Shown one piece after another: positions 8,506-15,515 of a stretch of DNA of 21,719 nucleotides; the stretch's first letter is position 1, and every line of letters starts with the position of its first letter. Location of the stretch: positions 1 to 21,719 of the forward strand of contig CAJUKV010000052.1 of the NCBI GenBank assembly GCA_910587305.1, given 5' to 3'. A program made the translations under genes and the position numbers. Source of the DNA: an uncultured Lachnospiraceae bacterium. GTDB taxonomy: Bacteria; Bacillota; Clostridia; Lachnospirales; Lachnospiraceae. The notes under the pieces were generated by a model. It was not told the DNA's origin, did not search any database, and saw only the letters and a list, made by a program, of their open reading frames with translations.

Positions 8506-9473
8506 CCCTCCACATCCTTTCCGAAATAATTCTCGGTCAGGAATAAAATTCCTATAATAATCACCATTACAATTGCCATCATAATTGCCGCAGCCGACAT
8601 CTTCTGATAATCCAGCCTGCTGAAAGTATTATTCATAAAATGCTGCAGCATATACATTGTATCATAAGGGTAATCCCCCTTTAAGAGATAGATTTCCCGA
8701 AAAACCTTAAATGAATTGATCAACGACATAATTGTCACAAAAAGGATGGTAGATGAGATATACCGCAGTTTAATATGAATGAAAATCTGAAAGGGTGTTG
8801 CGCTTTCAAGCACTGCAACTTCAAGAATATCCTTCGGGATACTGCTAAGGGCCGCCATAAACAAAATCATATTATAGCCCAGATTTTTCCACAAAAACAG
8901 AATGATAATAACCACCTGGGCATAAGAGGAATTGAGCCAGTCGATTTTTTCCAAATCAAAAATGCTCCTTACCTCATTCAGCATACCGTTAAAATGGAAT
9001 AAAACCTGCCAAATTAACACTACGGACGCAATCGGAACCATCATTGGGCTCAAAAAAAAGGTCCTGAACTGGCTTTTGTAAGGAATCTTACTTTCCAGCA
9101 TCATCGCCAAAAACAGAGATAAAACCACTGCCAGCGGAACCGCTGATATGGAAAATGTAAAAGTATTTTTGGCCGCCTGGATAAAAGCCGCATTTTTAAA
9201 AACCATTACAAAATTATCAAAGAATACAAACTGATTGCTGATAGGATTGTCTATAACGGAATAATAAACTACAATCAAAAAAGGCAGCACAAAAAACAAC
9301 AGTACACCAATAGCGCTGGGAAGCAGATACCCTGTAGATATCAGCCGTCCCCTGCGCTTTTTGGGGTTACCGTTTATTTTCCTGCCCTTTCCTTCTGAAA
9401 GGGCGGCTGCTTTTCTCTTTTTTTCCATTCCATGCAGGACGCCTTCTTTCTTCCTGCTTTTGGGAAAATGCAT
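8502..9473 (-). CDS. MalF-type sugar ABC transporter permease
   Basis: 323 residues from the start at 9473, which has an excellent GGAGG seven bases upstream (9481-9485); the longer reading frame to 9521 would run through a repeated leader element. The N-terminus is unusually long and very basic (about 45 residues rich in Lys/Arg). The first membrane segment follows at ~48-70 (TGYLLPSAIGVLLFFVLPF, the usual start of MalF/UgpA-like permeases). An EAA-like loop is present but degenerate (LEVAVLESATPFQIFIHIKL, ~217-236). It forms a heteromeric channel with the downstream MalG-type protein. ATG 9428 inside the basic tail is an alternative start without a good ribosome binding site. The gene follows the 763-residue lipoprotein gene after a 79-base gap that contains leader repeat copy B. 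Confidence 0.92.
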   Translation of the reverse strand: MHFPKSRKKEGVLHGMEKKRKAAALSEGKGRKINGNPKKRRGRLISTGYLLPSAIGVLLFFVLPFLIVVYYSVIDNPISNQFVFFDNFVMVFKNAAFIQAAKNTFTFSISAVPLAVVLSLFLAMMLESKIPYKSQFRTFFLSPMMVPIASVVLIWQVLFHFNGMLNEVRSIFDLEKIDWLNSSYAQVVIIILFLWKNLGYNMILFMAALSSIPKDILEVAVLESATPFQIFIHIKLRYISSTILFVTIMSLINSFKVFREIYLLKGDYPYDTMYMLQHFMNNTFSRLDYQKMSAAAIMMAIVMVIIIGILFLTENYFGKDVEG

Positions 9474-9530
9474 CTTAATTCCTCCATGCTTCCAACAACC
9501 CACAATTTGGGCGCTAAGCACAAATTTGTT
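9474..9530 (-). repeat. Leader repeat, copy B (before the 9473 start)
   Basis: On the minus strand: AACAAATTTG, spacer TGCTTAGCGCC, a second arm CAAATTGT, then GGGTTGTTGGAAGCAT and GGAGGAATTAAG directly before the ATG. It shares AACAAATTTGTGC exactly with copies C and D, and the distal part GGAAGC-TGGAGG with copy D. It lies between the binding-protein gene and the first permease gene. Confidence 0.85.
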
Positions 9531-9552
9531 GCCAGCAATCCGATACTTTCAA

Positions 9553-11844
9553 CTATCTATTTTCATTTACGTAAATCTGAATCCGGTTTTGGATAACTCC
9601 CGCCGCATCTTTCGCAGATTTTTGTCCCTTAAAAAATGGCTCCGCTTCTTCCGTTATAATGTTGGACAGCTGCGCATCCACATTACCGTTAAGTCTCTCG
9701 GCGGATGTAAGAAGCGCTCTCACCGCGTCAATTTCCTCCTGAGTCGCCGCCATGATTTCCATTTCAAAGTCGTCATAGCCCCATGTTGTTTTGGACATTT
9801 CCACCTGATTGCCTTCCTCATCCTCATAATACTCCGGCGTCATATCTTTTTCAAACTGTTTTTCAAGAGATTCCTTTCTTATGGGGAATCCCCAGCCATA
9901 ATTATCCTCCACCAGATTATCCTGATATTCCTCAGAGATCACAGACCGCACAAATTCCCAGGCTCCCTCTTTATGCTTTGAATTAGCGGATATTCCTACG
10001 CTTCCTCCGCTGGGCTGTATCAGATTCCCTTTTCTTTCACTGTTGGGATAGCCCACATAAGTAGCCTTCTCTCCTATCAGTCCGTTCATCATCTGAAACT
10101 CCTGCACGGAACTTACGGTACTTTCCAAAAGAAGCACTTTATCAGAGCGCAATTTGGAAGCTATTCCCTCATCTTCCCTGTTGTAATCAGCCTCTTCCGG
10201 ATATTTTGCGGCAAACTCAAGGGTTCTTATAAATTCCTCGCTGTCAAAGGAGCATTTCCCGGTTTCCCAATCAATAAATTCATCAATATTATTATAAATA
10301 CAATAGCGGAATATGCTGTCCCTGCTTCCGTACATAAATACGTTTTCCGGATTGTTTTTTTCCACAAAATCAAGCATTTCCGAAAGCGTCCAGCCATTTT
10401 GCTCCCCTACGAGAGCGGTTTTGGCAAAAGTGGAGGTAACATAAAATTGGGATGCAATCCCACACAATTTACCGTCCTGCTCATATGCCCTTAACACATT
10501 TTCCAGGTAATCTTCCTTATGCATTCCGCTCTTTTCCATATACGGATACATATCCTCAAGCACGCCCATACTTGCGTACTGTGCAAAATCAAGCCCTGAA
10601 AGGCCAATCAAGTCAGGACAGTTCTGCGTAGTCAAATCTGCATTAAACTGGGCCCTCTCGCTTCCATCATAGTCGTTGCCATACTCCTTTACACTAATAT
10701 GGTACTTTTCATTTGCTTTATTAAAGTTTATGATGGCTCTGCGCGTAAGGGAATCCACCCACAATGCGCCATAAGTAATTTCTTCCTTCTGTGGCACTTC
10801 GGACGCTTTTTTGCGGGATATAAAAACCAGCTCGTATTTATCGCCCGTTTCGGAATACTCTCTGGAAACTGTCCAGATGCGCCCGTCGGAAAGCTCTCCC
10901 ACAATGTCTACGTTATTTCCATCTATATCCACATCCAGCCAGTCGAAAAGTTCCTCGCCCGTATTCGTCTCCAAATCAACCAGCATGAGCTTATTTGAGC
11001 TGCTCTGCATCAGACTTTTGCTTATGCTTGCATAATATCCCACATTTCCCTGGCCGCTTTCTATACCCTCTATAGGCTCTCCCAGCTTTTTAGCCGCCAA
11101 ATCCACCTTTTTTAACTCCACGCCCGTTTCGCCATAGGAGGTAACATACACGTCCCCTTCCTTAGATGCGGCCATACTGTTAATCCATCCGTCGACGCTT
11201 ATCTCGCACAGCTTTTTGAAATCTTTGTCCACAACATAGATTCCCTTCTCCCCATCAGACAAATAGATGTTTCCCTGTCCGTCCTCGCACATATTACGGA
11301 CATAGGAGTTCTCCGCATTTTCAATCACATTCACCATATCCTGAGAATTAATAACGGATCCATCCTTTGGAGAAATTCTTTTTATCTCCATGGTCATACT
11401 GCTGTCAACCACTTCCCCGTTTTCATCTTCTTCAAAATCATACTGGTTTACCACCATTACAAGATTTCCATCCCCGCTCATCAAAAGGCTGTTGACATTC
11501 ATATTGTCATTTAAATCAACACCGGGCAGCTCCCTGGCCGTATTTTCTAGCAGGTCATACTGATAAAGCGCGGTTTTATACTGCTCATCTTCCCCTTCAC
11601 CATCCTGCACCATCGCAACCACATAGGCTTCGTCGCCTGCCGCTATCATCTCATTTATATATCTCGCTTTTACGGCAAATTCCTTATATTCCGGAACATA
11701 CACATATCCGTCTTTTACCTCCGCCTGCTCCGTCCCGCCTTTTCCACAGCCAAAAAGCGCCGCCATAAGGCAAACCGTAACCGCAGCCGTTATGATAGCC
11801 CTGAAGATGTCCGTCTTTCCGGCTGCCAAATAAATTTTTTTCAT
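9553..11844 (-). CDS. Lipoprotein with propeller-like N-domain and solute-binding (SBP) C-domain, first gene of cluster
   Basis: 763 residues. The start is supported by AGGAGG seven bases upstream. A signal peptide with lipobox (AALFGC, Cys33) predicts anchoring on the outer face of the membrane. Residues ~45-350 show repeated blade-like strands with the pattern G-[ND]-[IVL]-[YVW] (SGDGNLVMVVN, GQGNIYLSDGEKGIYVVD, KEGDVYVTSYGETG, SDGRIWTVSREYS), suggesting a beta-propeller or similar beta-repeat domain. From ~355 onward the sequence is like a carbohydrate-type solute-binding protein (NFNKANEKYHISVKEYG, PDLIGLSGLDFAQYASMGVL, GAWEFVRSVISEEYQ). It shares architecture and C-terminus with the product at 1649-4171 but lacks that protein's acidic insert. 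It heads the cluster behind the promoter at 11977-12005 and probably delivers substrate to the two permeases; the substrate cannot be read from sequence. Confidence 0.88.
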   Translation of the reverse strand: MKKIYLAAGKTDIFRAIITAAVTVCLMAALFGCGKGGTEQAEVKDGYVYVPEYKEFAVKARYINEMIAAGDEAYVVAMVQDGEGEDEQYKTALYQYDLLENTARELPGVDLNDNMNVNSLLMSGDGNLVMVVNQYDFEEDENGEVVDSSMTMEIKRISPKDGSVINSQDMVNVIENAENSYVRNMCEDGQGNIYLSDGEKGIYVVDKDFKKLCEISVDGWINSMAASKEGDVYVTSYGETGVELKKVDLAAKKLGEPIEGIESGQGNVGYYASISKSLMQSSSNKLMLVDLETNTGEELFDWLDVDIDGNNVDIVGELSDGRIWTVSREYSETGDKYELVFISRKKASEVPQKEEITYGALWVDSLTRRAIINFNKANEKYHISVKEYGNDYDGSERAQFNADLTTQNCPDLIGLSGLDFAQYASMGVLEDMYPYMEKSGMHKEDYLENVLRAYEQDGKLCGIASQFYVTSTFAKTALVGEQNGWTLSEMLDFVEKNNPENVFMYGSRDSIFRYCIYNNIDEFIDWETGKCSFDSEEFIRTLEFAAKYPEEADYNREDEGIASKLRSDKVLLLESTVSSVQEFQMMNGLIGEKATYVGYPNSERKGNLIQPSGGSVGISANSKHKEGAWEFVRSVISEEYQDNLVEDNYGWGFPIRKESLEKQFEKDMTPEYYEDEEGNQVEMSKTTWGYDDFEMEIMAATQEEIDAVRALLTSAERLNGNVDAQLSNIITEEAEPFFKGQKSAKDAAGVIQNRIQIYVNENR

Positions 11845-11976
11845 TTTGATACCTCCTGCTATATTTCAAACTGTATCCGGGATGCCGCGCTAATACGTGG
11901 ATCCCAAAACTTTCATTGTATCAACCTTAAATTATCTTCCATCCGTAAACTGCCTGGCTTTTTACACTACCACACA

Positions 11977-12005
11977 AATATAACACACTATCCTCTCTGA
12001 GACAA
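11977..12005 (-). promoter_or_regulatory. Sigma-A-type promoter of the transporter cluster
   Basis: On the minus strand, TTGTCT (12000-12005) is separated by 17 bases from TATATT (11977-11982), a good match to the housekeeping consensus. The predicted leader to the 11844 start is about 125 bases. Directly upstream of the -35 box is the near-perfect palindrome AAGATAATCTT (12008-12018) within AT-rich sequence, a possible activator or operator site. Confidence 0.65.
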
Positions 12006-12062
12006 CGAAGATAATCTTAATTTTTTCCTAACCGTAAAGATTTATGATTTCTTTTTTAGAGC

Positions 12063-12102
12063 AAAAAGTTCTTAAAAGCCGATATTCCGGTCTTTTAAGA
12101 AC
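12063..12102 (-). terminator. Intrinsic terminator upstream of the transporter promoter
   Basis: Minus-strand arms GTTCTTAAAAG and CTTTTAAGAAC (12092-12102 and 12068-12078) are perfect inverted repeats. An inner CCG/CGG pair extends the stem, and TTTTT follows at 12067-12063. It would stop minus-strand transcripts coming from the SecB-like and UPF0210 genes before the transporter promoter. Confidence 0.75.
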
Positions 12103-12259
12103 CTTCTCGTGAACAACCATTTTGCCGCTGTGCCGCAACACAAATCCACAATACAAATATTTATCATCACATCTTTTCCCTGCTTAAAGAGTGCTAAAAG
12201 ATGCTCCGGCCTGTTTATGCCTGAAAATTTTCATCTTGATATTTTTCACCTTTAAACCC

Positions 12260-12303
12260 AAATGACACATGATTTACAATTGCCATTTCATGTGTCATTT
12301 TTT
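12260..12303. terminator. 13-bp hairpin after the SecB-like gene
   Basis: AAATGACACATGA (12260-12272) and TCATGTGTCATTT (12288-12300) form a perfect 13-bp stem with a 15-base loop. The run of T's (12298-12303) is on the plus strand, whereas the minus strand continues TTTGGGTTT. It is a strong plus-strand terminator by form, but its position suggests that it ends minus-strand transcripts of the SecB-like gene, perhaps less efficiently. Confidence 0.6.
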
Positions 12304-12313
12304 AATACTCTTT

Positions 12314-12598
12314 CTAATTTCCAAACATCTTATTAATATTAAATGGCGGTAACACCACACTATCCGTATCCGGTTGTGCCGTTAATAAAGTGAGTTCACT
12401 TCTGAGATAAGGCATCAAAATTGCCACAGCATTTTTATTTATTAAATTTTGAACCACTTTGTCATCCAATTCTTGCGCCTCAATCTCAAAGAACCCCGAT
12501 AAACTTATAACAATACTATACTCGTCTTGCTTTACTCCGTTTAAAACAAGCGTTACCTTATATGTGTTGTTCTTCTTCAAACTCTCCATCTTCCGCAT
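12314..12598 (-). pseudogene. SecB-like chaperone, apparently missing its N-terminus
   Basis: The 94-residue product matches the C-terminal two thirds of SecB-family proteins: a strand block (TYKVTLVLNGVKQDEYSIVI), SGFFEIE, and the diagnostic helix AVAILMPYLRSELTLLTAQ followed by LPPFNINKMF. SecB and its Firmicute relatives usually have about 130-150 residues, so roughly 40-50 are missing. The ATG at 12598 has no convincing ribosome binding site. Immediately upstream, two other frames stay open for short distances: 12558-12695 (45 residues, overlapping) and 12655-12744 (29 codons without a start, directly after the UPF0210 stop). Either the gene has been broken by frameshifts, or it is a short SecB-like protein with a weak start. 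The region is more AT-rich than its neighbours, which could indicate decay or transfer. SecB binds unfolded preproteins; related proteins also act as chaperones for toxin-antitoxin pairs, but no toxin is visible here. Confidence 0.6.
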
Positions 12599-12744
12599 AC
12601 ATATACGAATCTTCTTTCGGCAAAAATGGGCTATTCACATCCCAATCCGAATTATTATATATTACAAAATAACTTTTGACTACCATGTTTCTCATAAAGT
12701 TTTTGTGAATATTTTTCAACGCTGTCAATTCTACAGGTTTTTAA

Positions 12745-14109
12745 TCAGTTTTTAAAACTGTGAACAGGCGCCGGAATCCTTCCCTCCCGGTTCACAAACC
12801 CCTCGCAGGAGAAGGAATTTACAGGCATGATCGGGGCATGTCCCAAAAGCCCTCCAAATTCCACCGTCTCTCCCACGCCCTTGCCGATAACAGGTATTAC
12901 CCGCACCGCCGTGGTTTTCTGGTTCACCATTCCAATTGCCATCTCGTCCGCTATGATGCCGGAAATCGTACTTTCCCTGGTGTCCCCCGGAATTGCAATC
13001 ATATCGAGCCCCACGGAGCACACGCAGGTCATTGCCTCTAATTTTTCCAAAGTAAGAGCGCCGGCCACAACCGCGTCAATCATCCCCTGATCCTCGCTGA
13101 CCGGGATAAACGCTCCGCTAAGGCCCCCCACATAGGAAGAAGCCATAACACCGCCTTTTTTTACCTGATCGTTTAAAAGGGCAAGGGCCGCCGTTGTTCC
13201 CGGCGCACCCGCATATTCCAGACCCATCTCGCACAGGATATCCGCCACGCTGTCCCCAATTGCCGGGGTGGGCGCGAGAGATAAATCCACAATCCCGAAA
13301 GGTACCCCAAGTCTCTCGGATGCCTCCTGCGCCACCAACTGGCCAACCCTGGTTACCTTAAAGGCTGTTTTCTTTATGGTCTCGCAAAGTACCTCAAAGT
13401 TCTCTCCACGCACTTTACTGACTGCGTTTTTCACAACCCCAGGCCCGCTGACGCCCACGTTGATAATCTTATCGGCCTCCGTCACCCCATGAAAGGCCCC
13501 TGCCATGAAGGGATTGTCGTCCGGCGCATTGCAAAATACCACCAATTTGGCGCAGCCAAGGGAATCCTGTTCTTTCGTATATTCCGCGGTCTCCCTGATA
13601 ATCTTTCCCATCAGCCTCACGCCGTCCATATTGATTCCCGTTTTAGTGGAACCAAGATTGACGGAGCTGCACACCCGTTCCGTACAGGACAGGGCCTGCG
13701 GAATTGAGCGAATCAAAAGTTCATCCGCTCCCGTCATTCCCTTAGAGACCAGGGCGGAATAGCCACCGATAAAATTAACGCCTACCTGATGGGCCACTTT
13801 GTCTAAGGTTTTGGCAATAGAGACAAAGTCCTCCACCGTTTTACAGGCGGCCCCTCCAACCAGGGCAATAGGCGTTACGGAGATTCTTTTATTCACAATG
13901 GGAATCCCGAATTCCCTTGCAATATCTTCCCCTGTTTTCACCAAATCCTTTGCCGCCTCATATATTTTATGATATATCTTTTCATTTAATTTCTTTAAAT
14001 CCGCATCTATACAGTCCAGCAGATTGATTCCAAGGGTAATGGTACGGACATCCAGATTTTCCTTGGTAATCATTTCGTTGGTTTCAACCACTTCAAATAA
14101 ATTAATCAT
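12745..14109 (-). CDS. UPF0210 (PFL/DUF711) family protein
   Basis: 454 residues, full length for the UPF0210 family, which is conserved in many Firmicutes and archaea and has no firmly established reaction. Recognisable segments are the N-terminal MINLFEVVETNEMITKENLD, the VRTITLGINLLDC strand, the Gly-rich NVGVSGPGVVKNAV block, GIVDLSLAPTPAIGDSVADIL, and the C-terminal PVNSFSCEGFVNREGRIPAP. The AGGGGATTAAT ribosome binding site precedes the start by six to seven bases. It follows the ACT-domain gene (14240-14512) after a 130-base gap containing a three-way-junction-like element; the UPF0237-UPF0210 pairing is widely conserved (for example SP_0238-SP_0239 of Streptococcus pneumoniae), so the two probably act together. 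A regulated or metabolic role with the ACT protein as ligand sensor is inference. Confidence 0.92.
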   Translation of the reverse strand: MINLFEVVETNEMITKENLDVRTITLGINLLDCIDADLKKLNEKIYHKIYEAAKDLVKTGEDIAREFGIPIVNKRISVTPIALVGGAACKTVEDFVSIAKTLDKVAHQVGVNFIGGYSALVSKGMTGADELLIRSIPQALSCTERVCSSVNLGSTKTGINMDGVRLMGKIIRETAEYTKEQDSLGCAKLVVFCNAPDDNPFMAGAFHGVTEADKIINVGVSGPGVVKNAVSKVRGENFEVLCETIKKTAFKVTRVGQLVAQEASERLGVPFGIVDLSLAPTPAIGDSVADILCEMGLEYAGAPGTTAALALLNDQVKKGGVMASSYVGGLSGAFIPVSEDQGMIDAVVAGALTLEKLEAMTCVCSVGLDMIAIPGDTRESTISGIIADEMAIGMVNQKTTAVRVIPVIGKGVGETVEFGGLLGHAPIMPVNSFSCEGFVNREGRIPAPVHSFKN

Positions 14110-14140
14110 ATTAATCCCCTATGCTGCCTTAGAAGTATTT

Positions 14141-14228
14141 TTCACACTAACCAACATGATTCCGCTCTGCGGAATCACAAATCCTGACGAAGAATGCCTG
14201 TTTTCCAAGGCATTCTTCCGAGTGTGAA
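14141..14228. repeat. Intergenic element with potential three-way-junction fold
   Basis: Three nested inverted repeats can form together. The outer stem is TTCACACT (14141-14148) with AGTGTGAA (14221-14228). An internal hairpin TGATTCCGC/GCGGAATCA (14157-14165/14169-14177) has a three-base loop. A second internal hairpin GAAGAATGCC/GGCATTCTTC (14189-14198/14209-14218) has a ten-base loop. The second hairpin plus the closing arm recurs at 7438-7481. It lies between the ACT-domain and UPF0210 genes. It may be a folded RNA element or a small non-autonomous repeat; no T-run makes it a terminator. Confidence 0.7.
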
Positions 14229-14239
14229 GCCATATAAAG

Positions 14240-14512
14240 TTATATTCGATGCATTTTATCAAATATTTCTTCCCTCTGACACTTGATATCCACGCCTATT
14301 TCTTCTCCAAGTCTATGAAGCTCGTCCGCCATTTCCCCGAAATGCTTCTCCATACGGTTCGTGTCCACAATCATCATCATATTAAAATATTCCTGAACGA
14401 TGGTCTGTGAAATATCCAGAATATTGATTTTGTTTTCGGCAAGATATGTGCAGACCCTTGCAATAATGCCTACCGTATCTTTGCCTACCACCGTGATAAT
14501 CGTCCTGTTCAT
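14240..14512 (-). CDS. ACT-domain protein, UPF0237 family
   Basis: 90 residues starting MNRTIITVVGKDTVGIIARV; the start at 14512 follows GGGGGATTAAG, and the longer frame to 14584 runs through leader repeat copy C. It is a single ACT domain: a first strand with the GKDTVGIIA turn, then a helix, DISQTIVQEYFNMMMIVD strands, and a second helix with HRLGEEIGVDIKCQREEIF. ACT domains typically bind amino acids or similar small ligands and form dimers. Free-standing UPF0237 proteins are nearly always next to a UPF0210 gene, as here. It is probably co-transcribed with 12745-14109 and with the metallohydrolase upstream. Ligand and function are not established. Confidence 0.93.
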   Translation of the reverse strand: MNRTIITVVGKDTVGIIARVCTYLAENKINILDISQTIVQEYFNMMMIVDTNRMEKHFGEMADELHRLGEEIGVDIKCQREEIFDKMHRI

Positions 14513-14569
14513 CTTAATCCCCCATTCTTGCCGATAGCCCTCAAATTGGGGCCGGGGCACAAATTTGTT
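14513..14569 (-). repeat. Leader repeat, copy C (before the 14512 start)
   Basis: Minus-strand order: AACAAATTTG, spacer TGCCCCGGCC, arm CCAATTTG, then AGGGCTATCGGCAAGAAT and GGGGGATTAAG before the ATG. The distal GGCAAGAA-GGGGGATT part matches copy A; the AACAAATTTGTGC part matches B and D. Confidence 0.85.
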
Positions 14570-14598
14570 GTGTTTTCGCACCAACCTGTTTTTTGTTT

Positions 14599-15426
14599 CT
14601 ATGCGATATGTATTACCCGGGAGGGTTCGCTTCTTGCCGCCACATACAAGGGAAAATCCGACAGTTTCATCTCTACCGCCTGCCTGTCCTCCTTTTCACT
14701 CATACGCGCCATGGTCACTTCCACCCGCACGGCCTCATAAGCCAACTCCGGCAAATTATTTTCCTTGCTCAAATGTCCTAATATAACCGCCTGAAGATTC
14801 TCATGCAAAAGATCACATAAAAGCTGTCCGGCTCTTTCATTTGACAGATGGCCCCTGTCTCCCAAAATACGCTGCTTTAAATAATAGGGATAAGGACCTA
14901 CCTGCAGCATATTCACATCATGGTTCGCTTCCAAAAGCAGGGCATCCATCCCCTTTAAAGATTCCACCGTATAATCATTATAATTGCCAAGGTCCGTGAC
15001 AATTCCAACCTTTTTCCGTCCATAGGAAATCCGGTAAGCCACCGGCTCCGCCGCGTCATGGGAAATCCTCATGGGATTACAGGATAGATCCTTAATCATA
15101 ATTTTTTCATCCGCCTGAATCGGACAGAACACATCGTCCGGTATCTTTCCCACCGAAGAGTTTCTTTTGATAGCCTCAATTGTCCCTCTTGTCGCATATA
15201 CCGGTATTTCATACTTCCTTCCAAGAACTCCCAGACCGGCTATGTGATCCGCATGCTCATGGGTAATGAGTATCCCGTCAATATCTTTCATGGTAAGGCC
15301 AAGCTCCTTAAGGCCCGCCTCCGTTCTCTTTCCGCTGATTCCCACATCTACCAGCAGGTGAGTGGCGTCTGATCCTACATAAATACAATTTCCACTGCTG
15401 CCGCTGGCAATACTACAAATCCTCAT
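14599..15426 (-). CDS. Metallo-beta-lactamase-fold hydrolase, YycJ/WalJ-like
   Basis: 275 residues beginning MRICSIASGSSGNC, the typical start of YycJ/WalJ-type proteins. The zinc-binding motif THEHADH is at residues 55-61. Further metal ligands are probably in SHDAAEPV (about 135) and LGNYND/LLEANHD (about 157-180), and GHLSKENN lies near the C-terminus. The family is thought to be a cytoplasmic nuclease-like hydrolase; in Bacillus YycJ/WalJ is linked to the WalKR cell-wall regulon and to DNA repair. No WalKR genes are seen here. It lies downstream of the FtsA-like gene after an 89-base gap and upstream of the ACT-domain gene. The AAGGAAG ribosome binding site is unusually far (about 14 bases) from the ATG. 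Confidence 0.9.
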   Translation of the reverse strand: MRICSIASGSSGNCIYVGSDATHLLVDVGISGKRTEAGLKELGLTMKDIDGILITHEHADHIAGLGVLGRKYEIPVYATRGTIEAIKRNSSVGKIPDDVFCPIQADEKIMIKDLSCNPMRISHDAAEPVAYRISYGRKKVGIVTDLGNYNDYTVESLKGMDALLLEANHDVNMLQVGPYPYYLKQRILGDRGHLSNERAGQLLCDLLHENLQAVILGHLSKENNLPELAYEAVRVEVTMARMSEKEDRQAVEMKLSDFPLYVAARSEPSRVIHIA

Positions 15427-15515
15427 TCCGTGCTTTTAATCTTCCTTTCTATCCTATTTAGAAACCGCTAAAATCAACACCTGCATTATTCTGCAATATC
15501 CATGACAAACACTCT

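Larger units (their letters stand above)
11845..12313. other. Gene-free region upstream of the transporter cluster
   Basis: This 469-base stretch contains the leader and promoter of the transporter cluster (11845-12020), an intrinsic terminator (12063-12102) and a hairpin just beyond the SecB-like gene (12260-12303). I see no convincing reading frame in it. Between 12105 and 12255 it is AT-rich and holds nothing that I can identify. Confidence 0.7.

Noticed and set aside
15427..15515. Possible promoter for the metallohydrolase in the gap after the FtsA-like gene
   Set aside because: TTGTCA and TTGATT hexamers are present but no -10 box at a normal distance is convincing.
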